From assembly GCA_963970005.1 (NCBI GenBank), contig CAXAMN010005324.1, positions 186,001 to 250,000 on the forward strand: a stretch of 64,000 nucleotides of DNA, read 5' to 3'. The notes beneath the pieces were generated by a model. It saw only the letters and a list, made by a program, of their open reading frames with translations. It was not told the DNA's origin and did not search any database. Shown in pieces: positions 9,901 to 19,764 of this stretch (positions are counted from its first letter, which is position 1; the number at the start of each line of letters is the position of its first letter). The stretch comes from Durusdinium trenchii (lineage: Eukaryota; Sar; Dinophyceae; Suessiales; Symbiodiniaceae). The position numbers and the translations under genes are program-made.

Positions 9901-12792
9901 TCCATTGATGCTAATGATACCATTCTTGAGGTCCTTTACTAGTCCCAAGTGTGCCTGAGCATGAAGAGACAAAAGCAGCGGAGATCGACCTTTCGACAGC
10001 TGGTGGGATTCAAGAACACCATGCACTGGATCTCCCTCGTCGAAGTGCAACGAAAAGGGTAATGTGCGGGATCCTTCTGTAGTGGTCCCTTTTTCACCTA
10101 ATCCGGCAAAGTTCTTCGACGTTGTGGTTGAGAAAGGGAAATCATACCCCAGATTCTTCAGTTTGGCTTCCACGACGTCTCCCCAGTGCTTTGAATGGCA
10201 GGTGGAATTACATCCCTCGTCGAGAACGACGTAGATGTTCCCGTCGTCTGGGCTGTACATGTCCCTGGCTTCGTGAAATATGTGCACCAAACCATCTGTC
10301 ATCTGGGTAGGTTCCTCCCCATGAAAACAAATGCCGATCCCTGCAAAGGGGTCTGGATCTTCGGTGTAATCAATCATGGTGAACGAGTCTCCTTTGCTCT
10401 CTTCGATGGACAGGTGGAGGAGCTCGTGCAGCTTGATCGAAGTCACGGCCTCGGTTTCGGCTGCCAACGCGACTTGGGCGGCAAATTCAGTCAAAATCTT
10501 CTCTAGCATCTCGGGGGTGTGTCCTTCTTCGGGTTCCTCTTCAACCAAACGTTCAATCATTGGGATCCTATCGAGCGGTGCGTTGACGACTTTCTCAGAG
10601 GCTGCCTTCCTAGTCTTTTGGAGCTCCATCGGAGTCTCATCCAAAAACGAACAACAAAGCTTGCAATACACACGGTGAACAGACCTGGAAGAACCTCGAA
10701 AATCGGTGTCCGAGTGCGGGCAATCGTCATATGCAAACTTCGGGGCTTGATCTCTACGCTCGGTGGTAGAGTTCCCACAGACAAGGCATGTCTTCTTGAT
10801 GGTGTATGCTGTGCTCCCTTGTTTGGTGAACTCGGAACAATTCTTGCATTTCTCTTTCGGTGGATATGGTGGTTTCTTCCTTGAGGACCCTTTTGGGATT
10901 GGCTGCAATGACGATGAAGAAGAAGCACCACCAACCTTCCTGAAAACTGAAGCTCCCCTGTATTCAAAATGCTGATCAACCCACGTGACGAAAGCCGAAG
11001 CGATTGGACTCTTGCCATTCTTGATGGCCCATTGATGGTAGTCAGGATGTTCATGAAGGATCTGCCAAAATGTCTTCCCCCTGAACTGTCCAGCTAAGAA
11101 CTTCCTATCGCTCCCCTCAGGCCTTACGAGGTCGTTGGGACTCACTGGTGCCTCCGGACGAACTCCTGAGCTGGCCTTCACGGCCACGTGAGCAATGCTA
11201 TTCTTTGGAGACGCTGCATCTAGGAAAATCCCTTCGTCCTCGGATGAATCACTCATGTGGGCAATGTGTGCAGCAGGTTTCGGGACCGATCCAGTCTTCG
11301 GGGCATTGGGCATCTTACATTGGGGATCTCCGGCCCAATGACCTAATCCACCACAACGAAGACACTTGGATTTCGCCTTGATCTCTGACAGTTTCTGGCG
11401 GCGTTGCTCGATGCTCAGGTGAGACTTCACTATCTTACCTTTACCTTTCCCCTTAGGTTTACCCTTGCCTTTGCCTTTAGCCTTCCCGAAAGCGACGAAT
11501 GCGGCAAGCTGCAATTGGATAGCGTCACCTGAGGAACGTTCTTCGGCATCTTCGCAATCAACTACTGCATTCAAGGCAATTGCTTCATATTCATCAACAT
11601 CATCATGATACTCAAAATCTTCGTATTCAGGATGGCTAGCATGTTCATGTTCTTCAGACTCTTCAATCCCTCCGAGCATGCCTACGAAAGAATCTTCTTC
11701 ATGATGATGCTCCTGCAAGTCCTCATCTCTCCAATCGAAATTGTCTTCCCAATCGGGATAGACGGCATTGTAACCAGCACGAGGGTATTGGCTACCTTTG
11801 CCTTTACCTTGGTACCCCTTCTGGTACCCTTTGCCTTTGCCTACCTGAGGCTGAATTCCCCGTCCTGTCCAGGATCGGGACCCTTCACGAAGATGGATTC
11901 CACTGTAGTTGTCAACCAAGACTCGTGCAGTACCTTCGAAGTCATCGTTCTTGCGACAAGCCTTCACCACGAGGATCTCCTGCCTAGAGATACCTGACAT
12001 CTCCAACAATAGCTCTGTGCGGAAAGCTTCCGAGATCATCATCGTGGGGTCAAGCTCAACCAACAAGGTCCACCAGCGTCGTCGACGCTGAGTGTACGAC
12101 AACATGCTTTCTGTAGGCTGTCTCGACAGTGGTCCTCCATGCTTCTGTCCTGCGCGAAAAAGCTCCTTACTCTCCTCCAAGGCTCGAGGAAACACATGGT
12201 TACGTATCACCTCGATGAGACGCTCCAGTCCCCCTGGACGCGCAAGTGTCTCTAGACCTAAGTCTCTGGCAAGCAAAAAGGCATCACCTCTCAAACCTTC
12301 TACGATCTTGTTCACTAGGACACTGCGATCGATGATGCTCGACTTGTCTGACTTAACGGACGAAGCCTTCGGTGATGTTGCATCAACCTTCGACTTGGGA
12401 GTACCGGCAGTCTCACGCGGCTCGGGCTCAAACTCCTCGGGATAGTGTCCAGGCGAAGGGAATGCGAATCCTTCGTCTGACTCTGGTGGCCAAGGCTCCC
12501 CTTCATCGGCAGGTCCAGTCACGGGATCCTGCTTCTTTGCTGGTTGCGTTTGGGCTTGGTCGTACAGCTTGATGCGGAGTTCGGTTCGGAATTTCCAATC
12601 ATGAAATGATGCAGGATCTCCCCAATAGATGTAAGACCCACTCTTAGTTTCCAGGGGGTTGCCTATTCTATCACCAGTGCTACCCGAATGGAACTTGAGT
12701 CCAGCAATGGACATGTTCGACGATTCCGACGGAGATTGCTCGGGCGAGCAATCTATTCCGGGCTCTGTCCCCAACGGGATCAGAGGAGGCAA
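6931..12792 (-). CDS. Gag-protease polyprotein of copia-like element with RapZ-C-like domain
   Basis: 1953 codons. Residues about 150-300 are a helical Gag-like region (RRRRWW near 236-241). A Gly/Lys-rich basic stretch follows at 305-335 and 435-455. A CCHC-type zinc knuckle lies at 477-492 but has six residues between His and the last Cys instead of four. A second Cys-rich, probably zinc-binding region is at 649-672 (two CX2C pairs). The aspartic protease motif is VVLDEGCNSTCH at 855-866, with DEG in place of the usual DTG/DSG. Residues about 1045-1180 resemble the C-terminal domain of bacterial RapZ, with CKSGRHRSV at 1135-1143 (a CX5R loop). The rest is acidic, SR-rich and proline-rich, with a globular stretch around 1500-1620. 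The start is the first Met, about 100 bases after the 5' LTR. It ends 38 bases inside the integrase ORF, in another frame. Confidence 0.9.
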   Translation of the reverse strand: MPPLIPLGTEPGIDCSPEQSPSESSNMSIAGLKFHSGSTGDRIGNPLETKSGSYIYWGDPASFHDWKFRTELRIKLYDQAQTQPAKKQDPVTGPADEGEPWPPESDEGFAFPSPGHYPEEFEPEPRETAGTPKSKVDATSPKASSVKSDKSSIIDRSVLVNKIVEGLRGDAFLLARDLGLETLARPGGLERLIEVIRNHVFPRALEESKELFRAGQKHGGPLSRQPTESMLSYTQRRRRWWTLLVELDPTMMISEAFRTELLLEMSGISRQEILVVKACRKNDDFEGTARVLVDNYSGIHLREGSRSWTGRGIQPQVGKGKGYQKGYQGKGKGSQYPRAGYNAVYPDWEDNFDWRDEDLQEHHHEEDSFVGMLGGIEESEEHEHASHPEYEDFEYHDDVDEYEAIALNAVVDCEDAEERSSGDAIQLQLAAFVAFGKAKGKGKGKPKGKGKGKIVKSHLSIEQRRQKLSEIKAKSKCLRCGGLGHWAGDPQCKMPNAPKTGSVPKPAAHIAHMSDSSEDEGIFLDAASPKNSIAHVAVKASSGVRPEAPVSPNDLVRPEGSDRKFLAGQFRGKTFWQILHEHPDYHQWAIKNGKSPIASAFVTWVDQHFEYRGASVFRKVGGASSSSSLQPIPKGSSRKKPPYPPKEKCKNCSEFTKQGSTAYTIKKTCLVCGNSTTERRDQAPKFAYDDCPHSDTDFRGSSRSVHRVYCKLCCSFLDETPMELQKTRKAASEKVVNAPLDRIPMIERLVEEEPEEGHTPEMLEKILTEFAAQVALAAETEAVTSIKLHELLHLSIEESKGDSFTMIDYTEDPDPFAGIGICFHGEEPTQMTDGLVHIFHEARDMYSPDDGNIYVVLDEGCNSTCHSKHWGDVVEAKLKNLGYDFPFSTTTSKNFAGLGEKGTTTEGSRTLPFSLHFDEGDPVHGVLESHQLSKGRSPLLLSLHAQAHLGLVKDLKNGIISINGKRLKVFRCMHTGLMMLAITPQQLVQSLEATMPQKIPKCHRKFRVALTAFDTPMERLDTAERGYQAQTAEGIHRALGNIIGNLKSREFLLVTGGDRFEDRLSEHVGSGIPVKYINAKSLWDPDQDPSLRGHVGRHPAILNGLRRDQRGLDRIFREVDDFVERHDKGVLDVRCKSGRHRSVGGSMLIHRHLASKGFTCVVIHSHSPEWREMSCGGRCTLCGPLFGDTTVTLTPAHTMNVHTPRAVRGDADDHVPWRSGERSTAPPPTREEAIRSTSAKARSLPPKACPPVLSRPSSSSRPPKASDAVASRKSKPMPSAAVTSPVRPVPDFDDADSHEDDTKLDEQEVGEEIEEVEVEEPEIPAEETSSGSQEILQALKRLTDAVTTLANRNPRSRSPLRRRKSAGTSEPNQRPTRSRSPIRPTRSTVKTAPTMPKTPPPPPKPVSPRTPDHPPPPNRPPPQLLSKSRYDEDQRPGLEDELWVLLTNDGVPKVDQVDPELLHVLAGAARDWSNRDRTLWLVNRDLPPKDQQWHGIRVDIKIRGGVYTSAVSKAGWMTKWGWIKSVYVRKREPGAVWERIQNGAPVGDLANVSEPWSDVISFTHRASQGYMALQPRVVLAPRSEIRSFVPPTPPKPRRLRESSRTPDTEDTRTPEGSIASQTERPESESRSPTSPASTESASYEPVAHMAWNLDRREQVEINLEDSNETDSEVPPDPNAQPSSSGVLSIPLQIDPNERTTMGKKHRRAVLEGIDRLNHQDALVKSSIGLKDVPVSEPPTLVITSHPRLFQELQAADGVADVFDVGVGAEHLNPEENSKIWYDVLQDYKNIVIAIEYERSTDPLRHGKILGEVESHCDMSGSRFLHIDVATTPRWEEHEFPQIPHINDHDLAFTCNDPKWTELFESWFRGQTMNDVLSWQFVDWLGEWTNDTTLDDEMSVAFVGELQEEAMDDEQQFDAIWDDEDRAQVNPVEDLISEETLVDEVDIPGRHASR

Positions 12793-12883
12793 GCGAAAGC
12801 ACGCAAGGAATGCAAGCTCAGGCTTGATGTTCTACGATTCCAATGACCTGGATCAGTACGTGCCGGAGTCAGGCCGTCACCTG

Positions 12884-12894
12884 CTCCGCTACCA
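12884..12894 (-). other. Putative primer-binding site (initiator Met tRNA type)
   Basis: Read on the minus strand, one base after the 5' LTR, the sequence is TGGTAGCGGAG. This closely resembles the complement of the 3' end of eukaryotic initiator tRNA-Met (TGGTAGCAGAG in animals), the usual primer of copia elements. Position and the leading TGG support the call; the exact dinoflagellate tRNA was not compared. Confidence 0.6.
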
Positions 12895-12895
12895 A

Positions 12896-13049
12896 TGTCG
12901 GTAGCAACCGGAATCGTACTGTCCACACGCTCTTTTCACTGCGAAAGCGAGCACGGTATAGCTCAAGGGCCCTAGGAGCCAAATGGCGGCAGACACAACA
13001 TAGTGTGACAACCTGGCTCAACAGAATGAGATCCTACCTCAAATTCACA
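12896..13049 (-). repeat. 5' LTR of the copia-like element
   Basis: 154 bp, identical to 3379-3532. It lies upstream of the gag start in the element's direction and should carry the promoter and transcript start. No TATA-like box is evident inside it. Confidence 0.95.
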
Positions 13050-15239
13050 ATATTTATATGTTCAGTTCCTCCCCCCATTGCTATCCGCCGCTGAAGGAAC
13101 AATCACATGAGGCCGCTGGAGGACCTCTTGACGCTACCAATCTTTAAACCATTTCTGAGCGCTCCCGCCTCTTTCATGGCAGGTGAAACACATGGATCCT
13201 TCTACTGTGACTCTGATTCTCGCTGCTTTGCTTTGACACACGATGACACACGAGCTTCGAGCTCTCAACTTGCGGATGTGAAAGAGAAAAGAACGACTAT
13301 ACCAGAATCACCCCGAAATGGATAGGACGATTGAACCAATAAAACAACATGTGTTTGTCTTTGTACATAACTGAACTAGTAAAGAAAGGTGGAGGATCGA
13401 GTCGTCGCTGGATGTGTCACGAACCTGGTTGCCCCTCATGAGCCTCAATGCACTTAGAACACAAACTCTTGGCCAGCCAACTGAAGATGTCTTGCTTATG
13501 ATATACCACAATAAACCTCCTTATCTTGAAACCATTGGTTCATACTTCGATGTGTGCTTGTGTTGCTGTTTTTTGTTTGATTGCTCGTCTGTCTGTCTGT
13601 TTGTTTGTTTGGTTGTTTGTTAATTTATGTTTTGTTTGTTGAAATTCCTGCTCAGTCACCCTATCAAGTAGCCACTTTTCCAGCCACGGTTTCTCCCTGA
13701 CCAAAGCAAACCATTTTACAAGCGTATCTCTATGTCCTATGTGAAGCATCGCTTGAGCCATTGCATGATCAACCCACAGCAACTGTTTGAACCAATTGCA
13801 GAACCACACACTACCGGTATGATCACGAGAACTCCTGCAAGATCGACGTGTTGGAGTTGTCTAACTGTTTTGGTCCCTGGTTCTACAGACCAAACATACC
13901 GGCGAAACAAATTAATGTGTATAGTTTCGCAGGATCTTGGAGCTGCTATAATTCACGTATCTCTTCCAACCGAATCTTTGTTGTACAATAGTCGGGTTTC
14001 TTAGAAAAAACAATAACAAAAACTGTTTGGTTTGTTTCAAGTGAACCAAATTGGCGCTGCCACATATTGCTTCCACTTTGACATCACTTGCCCACTCGTT
14101 GTAGAATCATCAACTATAAATATAACATCGAAATTCCCATGTGTATGACCTATGGAGAGATGTGCATACCCGGGAAGAAAAAACAATTCCCAGTCGGAAA
14201 ACAAACAACCTAAAACGTGTTGGCTGATGGGATTTACTATCCTCCGCCCCAACTGCGCTAGCCCGGGGAATGAATTCCAGCGCACCGGTACTGAGGCTTC
14301 TCCGCTGCGTCGCTTGGGGACATGAATCCCTCCGGATGGACCGAGCGTGGGGACGATGGAGTGACTGAGGTGAAACAGAATGCCACCGGGTGACGTGGAT
14401 CACCCCCCGAGAGATCAACCAGCTTCCGAGCTTCCGCCAGTGGAAAACTCCACGAGAAACGCAACCGGCGTGTACCAATGAATTTGGGAGAAATGGTTTT
14501 GTGAGTTCCATTGAGTTCCCTATTTGAGAGGAGAGGGCATGAATGAGTATGAAAGCAGGTGTAGACTGTTCAGTCACATGTTACTGGCGGCGTTTTGGTT
14601 TGATTATATAATGGTTTGATGGACAAAACAGTAAAATGGTGAACATGCAATGTGGGTTCCAAACGGAATCCTCAACAAATTGCAGTAATATCCCAAGATC
14701 TTTTCCAGTGCGCCGAACATGACCAGTTGCACGTTTCCACCTATAAACCTGTTGAGACAAGAAATCATGCGACAACATCAGAATCAACAAACTAAGTGAA
14801 CGTTCAACGTATTACAATGATTGCCAAAATTTTGACGTTGATCCCAGATGTGCCTCGGGGATCACTCGGCAGTTCCGGATGAAGTGCCAACCAGCTGGGA
14901 TGCTCCAAGATACCTCCGGCAGTTTTCAAACAAGACTGTTGACATGTCGAAGTACCCGTCTGCGTGACACAGGCTATGCGAATCCGGAACATCACGTTCC
15001 AACAAACACGCTGTTCGGTTTTCAACTACGGGTAAAGAATCTAATGTTGAAAGGATACACTCCTTGAACTCATCATAGAAGTGGGAACTTGACCCTTGGA
15101 TAAACATTGTGCTACAAGCAGGAGAGCCTGCCGCTGATCGGGTCACTCCACCTACGGCCCATGCGCCTCCTCCAGCTCAGGTTCTCGAAGTGGGCGCCCA
15201 TGATCATCCCACTGGCCAAGAGCAGGTGTGTAAGAGTGA
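13050..15239. other. No gene supported; T-rich and mixed spacer
   Basis: A T-rich GTTT/GTCT run lies at about 13575-13640. The GC-rich stretch 14270-14420 is open in two minus frames without splice evidence. Nothing else is recognised. Confidence 0.4.
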
Positions 15240-15608
15240 TCACATGAAGCTGCTCGAGCGCTTAAGAGTCGACCATAGCTCCATGGCAATGTCACGCAAC
15301 TTACACAAGTCGACCACACTTATCGGAAGCACGCTCACCACTTTAGTGCCTAAAGTCCAAAAAGACACTGATACCTTCACCGCCCCTACTGAGAAAAGCC
15401 TCGCTTGGCTGCGCTTAAAGAGCATCGCTAGACATCCGTAAATTTCAAGAAAGGAAGCTTGGTCAACAGTTTGGTTCGCGACGTTGCTGTGCGCCATCTG
15501 TCTTGGAAAATCCTGCTGTGTCATGTTGCCAACCGCCGTGTGAATCTGCAGGAAGCCCAACCTATTGGCCGAAATGTTCAAGAACTGGATGCATCGATCC
15601 ATGCTCAT
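15240..15608 (-). CDS. Hypothetical protein fragment, coding-like ORF
   Basis: A 122-codon minus frame with balanced, protein-like composition and a hydrophobic segment near its middle (SFWTLGTKVVSVLPISVVDL). It ends in a stop at 15240; a second coding-like stretch lies just downstream in another frame (about 15125-15235), so an intron or a frame shift may separate them. No family recognised. It could be chance. Confidence 0.3.
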   Translation of the reverse strand: MSMDRCIQFLNISANRLGFLQIHTAVGNMTQQDFPRQMAHSNVANQTVDQASFLEIYGCLAMLFKRSQARLFSVGAVKVSVSFWTLGTKVVSVLPISVVDLCKLRDIAMELWSTLKRSSSFM

Positions 15609-18000
15609 TTCAGAGGATTGTATTGCTAAGGACTATATGAGGTCCGAGGTTGCTGATTCAAAGGGCTTTCGACCACACGACAATGTGTGGCTTACCAGGG
15701 ACTTGCAGTGTGTGTGCTCCGCACCTGCACTATGTGAGTCAAACACACTACACACACATATATATATATATAGAAACAACCGGGCCAGGAGCGGATGGGA
15801 ACAATTGTTCTTTCTGCCAGTGCATCTCAGGCACCACACAAAGGCACAAACAGCTCTTCAGTTTGTCCTGGGGTATCAGCTGGTTTGATTGCATATGGAA
15901 CTACAGAGTGTTGTATGTCTAAAGATGGCCCCCACATGAATCATTCATGGTGAGTAAACATAGTGAAACCAGGACCAGTTTCCCCCCATCAATGACCCAA
16001 GTCAATCAATTGTGACAGGTCATTTGGTCTCATCAACATGTATCAGGTGTATGTATGCTCCTTCAATCTTTCTGCATAGTTTGAAGCGTAGTGTAGCGCA
16101 GTCATGGACATGCCAACTGCAAGGAGGTATCTTTGGTAAAGCCACCAACAAACAGGTGGGACACGCAATGTGTTGTGGTTGTCTGCTGCAGTGTTGGCTG
16201 TGACAAGGATGAAAAAAGATAGTGATCCCCAACAAGATCGAAACGGTTTCCAGTATACAGTGTTAGTGAGGATATGTGGGGATCTACTTCTCTATCCATT
16301 AGGAGGTCGACCAGTACAAAGATTGAAAGAGCCTGAGGAATTGATCAATAATGCGTGAGGGAAGACATCGGAAGACAGGTCTTCTTTTCAAGCCAAAGGT
16401 TGCCGCGGTGATTTCTTCATAGAAAGACACAAATGACACAAAGTTAAATCCGGAATGAATGGTACTCTGCCTCCTTCTATGTCTTATTTGTGGAACAGCT
16501 TTCTGCCAATTGAGGTCGAGGTCACATGCAAAGAGGGCACAGTCAGTGGAACCTTTGCGCTGGCTGTGACTGAAATATGTGAAAAGGCGGGTTGCGCCTG
16601 TCCGAAGCTGAAGACATGTTCCCCCCTTGTGAACGCCTCGGGTTCAGAGGCTTGAAGGTGTGATACACAACACAACAGATAACCCCTGCAAAGGTGTTTC
16701 AGATCATTGGTGTGGGGTAAGGGATCAAAAAAATAGAAGGAAATCAAAAAACTGTGCTGTATTTAACATATACGAATATCACCTTTCGAAAAAATACCAC
16801 CTGAGAGGGATCCAAGGGGGGTACTGTCCAACCTGACACTCATGACAACTGTAACATTCGGGAACTAAGCCAGCTGCAGACTGGCACCACCATTCAGGGA
16901 ATGTGTGGCAGGTATAGGCCTCTTAAAACCAAATCCCAGCAAGGCTTGCACTGCTTCTTTGTTGCAACTTGCCAGCCATATGGATCACATTGGATCACAG
17001 TCAGTGCTGACTCTGAAAAAGAATTTCATGGAGTTGCATTGAACATATGTAGTGCTGTAACAGCTTGAGATTTTTGCTGAGTCTTACAAGCTTCACGAGC
17101 GATGGTGAAGCATGTATGGAATTTTGACTTTCGCTGGAGCATGGATGATGCTCTGTTTTCCCTGAACAGATTTGCGAAAACAAAAGATTTTGGTGGCTCC
17201 AGCGAAATTGAAAGTTCAATACAGTGATCACTGGCGGTAGTGAGACTTGTAGGAGGTTGAGAATTTCTCAAGCCCTTACAGCAGTGGATACCTTAAATGA
17301 CAAAGAATAGACGGTATTTTTTCAAGGACCAATCCCAAGTCTGGACAAGGCCCGAATACTAAAGTAGATGTAAAGCAAGGTCCGACCTCAATTCACTATC
17401 GCTATCACCCTGACTGTCTGGTTCCCTATCGCTAGCGGTAGTGAATGTTGTAATAAGGGACATCTCGCTATCACCCTCACTGTTTAGGTCGCTAACGGGC
17501 AGGGACAGGAACATTGATAACTAGTATGTTTACACCGCCACATGTTCACATATATCTAAAATACACCTCAGAAAATATTCAAGGGAAATCAAAGAAAGGG
17601 AAATCAAAAAAAAATCTAGCCCCACAGACAGGGGCGCTGCCAAGACAAGGGCAAGAGGAGGACAATCTGCAAATGCGATGGGCGACCCTTTACATAGTTA
17701 GTTTTCGTGGCAGGCGCAGCGCAAGAGTGCAGATTTTGTGGTGATGGAGGGGGCTTGGGGGGGAGGGCGCAGCGCATCCCCCCAAAGCGAACGAAAGTTA
17801 AAACACAGCACCACAAAAGAAATCACTAGAAACTATGTACCCTATCGCCCCCTCAGTGAAGGGCATCTAAAAGTGCACAAAAGGATCTAAGGAAGCGAAA
17901 CCAAAAGCATTGTACGTTTGCAGGAAAACTGCGGCCAATAAGCTACAAGAGAAAGGACCGAAGGCATCAAAAAGCATCAGTGAAAGAACAAGGAGAAACC
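15609..18000. other. No gene supported
   Basis: Several frames around 16100-16300, 16450-16660 and 17030-17270 are open but carry neither motifs nor paired splice sites. A (TA)n run lies at about 15760-15772. Confidence 0.4.
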
Positions 18001-18011
18001 ATAGGAAACCC

Positions 18012-18182
18012 GCAGGCCAAAGGACCAGGAGGGTAAAGGAACAGAGACCACGGGACCGGACCAGGACCAAAGGACCAGGGGGCCAAAGGGCCTGTGGACC
18101 AAAGGATCAAGGGACCAAAGGACCAACGGACCAGGGGACCAAAGCATAGTGGACAAGCGGAACAAAGGACCGGAGGACCCGC
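18012..18182 (+). repeat. Degenerate minisatellite, unit GGACCAAAG
   Basis: Short imperfect repeats built on GGACCAAAG and GGACCAGG. Every frame through it is repetitive and should not be read as a gene. Confidence 0.7.
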
Positions 18183-18438
18183 AAACCACAGGGCCAGGAG
18201 AGCAGCAGAAGAGGCCTACCAAGGAACATGTTTTTTGATCCTTTATGTTTTTTGGATCATCTTTTTTACATTCTCTCTATTTTTTGTTGATCTAGATGCC
18301 ATTGGTGTGTGCATTGTGCAGGTTACCCCTGCAAACGGTGACAGCCTCCAAATGAACAAGCACAGGTACTGTTCTTATTTCCTTTTCCCCACATTAACGT
18401 TGGTTTTTTGTTTTTAGTGTTGTCTCCGCCCGGCGCTC

Positions 18439-18955
18439 AATTGTCAACAACAAATTTCCACCAACCAATGGACACCAACAAACTTCCACCAATCAATTTT
18501 CACTAACCAATTGCCACCCACCAATTGCTACCAACCTTGTCATCAACCAATTGTCAACAGCCCATTGTCAACAACCAATTGCCACCAACCAATTGCCACC
18601 CACCAGTTACTACCAACCAATTGCTCCCCAACAAATTGTCACCAGCCAATTGTCATCTACCGATTGTCATCAACCAATTGTCACCAACCAATTGCCACCC
18701 ACCAAATGCAACCCAACAATTGCCACCAACCCATTGTCACGAACCAACTGTCATCAACCAATTGCCACCTACCAATTGCCACCAACCCNNNNNNNNNNCC
18801 ACCAACCCATTGTCACCAACCAACTGTCATCAACCAATTGCCACCAACAAATTGCCACCAACAAACTTCCACCCACAAACTGCCACCAACCAACTGCAAA
18901 CAAACTGCCACCAACCAATTGCCACCAACCAATTGTCACCCACCAACCATCAATT
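18439..18955 (+). repeat. Tandem array based on CCAACCAATTGCCA
   Basis: About 500 bp of 13-15-bp imperfect units around CAACCAATTG, in which C/T changes at the position after ATTG are frequent. The ten N at 18789-18798 are flanked by the same unit, so the gap probably reflects collapse of the array. All three plus frames are open because the unit lacks stops; these frames are artefacts. Confidence 0.85.
18789..18798. other. Assembly gap of ten N
   Basis: Ten ambiguous bases inside the CCAATTG tandem array; the true length is unknown. Confidence 0.95.
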
Positions 18956-19620
18956 GTTCGCTCCTGTGTCTGGTGAAATTGTTAACATGTGGGGTTATCC
19001 GGTCCTATATTTAAAGGATCACTACAAGTCTTTATCGTCCGGACTGAAAGCATGAGCCCACCAAAAGGCCAAGCCAGGTGAAGGGAACACCCCCAATGTG
19101 CCCCCGTGCCTAGTGAATGCGAAGGGAACCTTGTGAAGCAAACTCATGCCGGCGCTTCCCACTCTGCCTGACACCTCACCTAACAGACCAAAACGAACGC
19201 CTCGTTGGCCAATGCGACGCCCGAACTGGTGCGGAAGTGCTACGCACCCACGAGCAAGCCATCTTGACATGATCAAACTGGCAAAAGCAATCACCTCCAC
19301 CTCCACCTCCTCCTGCTCACCAATGAGTTAGATCCCATGCTTATAAAATCGTATAAACAGCATTAAACAGCCTCATGAAACAAGGGCCAGCGCCCTCCAC
19401 ACCCAGATCCCAGACTCTCATCACCACCATCCAAACATCACCTTTACCCCCACCATGAACACACAAACTGCTCCCCGCGCACTCCCCCCTTGCGCTTGTT
19501 TCTTCCACACGCTTCGCGCACGAAGCGAACGTCGTGCGCCGCTTCAACGAACGCCCAAGGCCTCGGTCTTCCGCATGGAGCCGGTGAAGTGGTGCCCTTC
19601 GGGCAGATGCATCAAGGTGT

Positions 19621-19764
19621 ACCTGTGGATTGTTCGAAGAAGCCCTGTAGGGCTGGGACTGTAGGACTGACTGTAGGTCCTGTAGGTACTGTACCTGTGG
19701 ATCTTTCGAAGAAGCCCTGTGTGGCTCGGACGGTAGGGCTGTCTGTCTGTTCCATCCACCCGGT
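19621..19764. repeat. 72-bp imperfect tandem duplication
   Basis: ACCTGTGGAT at 19621 recurs at 19693, and both copies continue through TTCGAAGAAGCCCTGT and a GTAGG-rich tail. The 72-bp period is a multiple of three, and the minus frame 19341-19793 stays open through both copies, giving a 24-residue protein repeat. That frame may therefore be coding, but no motif or splice site settles it. Confidence 0.65.

Larger units (their letters stand above)
3379..13049 (-). mobile_element. Ty1/copia-like LTR retrotransposon, full length, frame-disrupted
   Basis: A 9671-bp element bounded by two 154-bp direct repeats that I found identical base for base, each starting TG and ending CA. The coding order on the minus strand is gag with zinc knuckle, protease, integrase, reverse transcriptase, RNase H; integrase before RT places it in the copia group. 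The base runs ATAT flank both ends (3375-3378 and 13050-13053) and may be a 4-bp target duplication, but the site is AT-rich so this is weak. A primer-binding site lies next to the 5' LTR; no clear polypurine tract is seen beside the 3' LTR. The pol part is spread over four reading frames, so this copy probably cannot make a full polyprotein unless the shifts are sequencing errors or recoding sites. Confidence 0.95.

Noticed and set aside
17960-18230. Collagen-like protein from GGACC repeats
   Set aside because: Simple minisatellite; frames have no start context and change with each indel.
18511-19055. Three overlapping 141-176-codon plus frames
   Set aside because: All come from the stop-free tandem unit; they run through an N gap and are near-identical in three frames.
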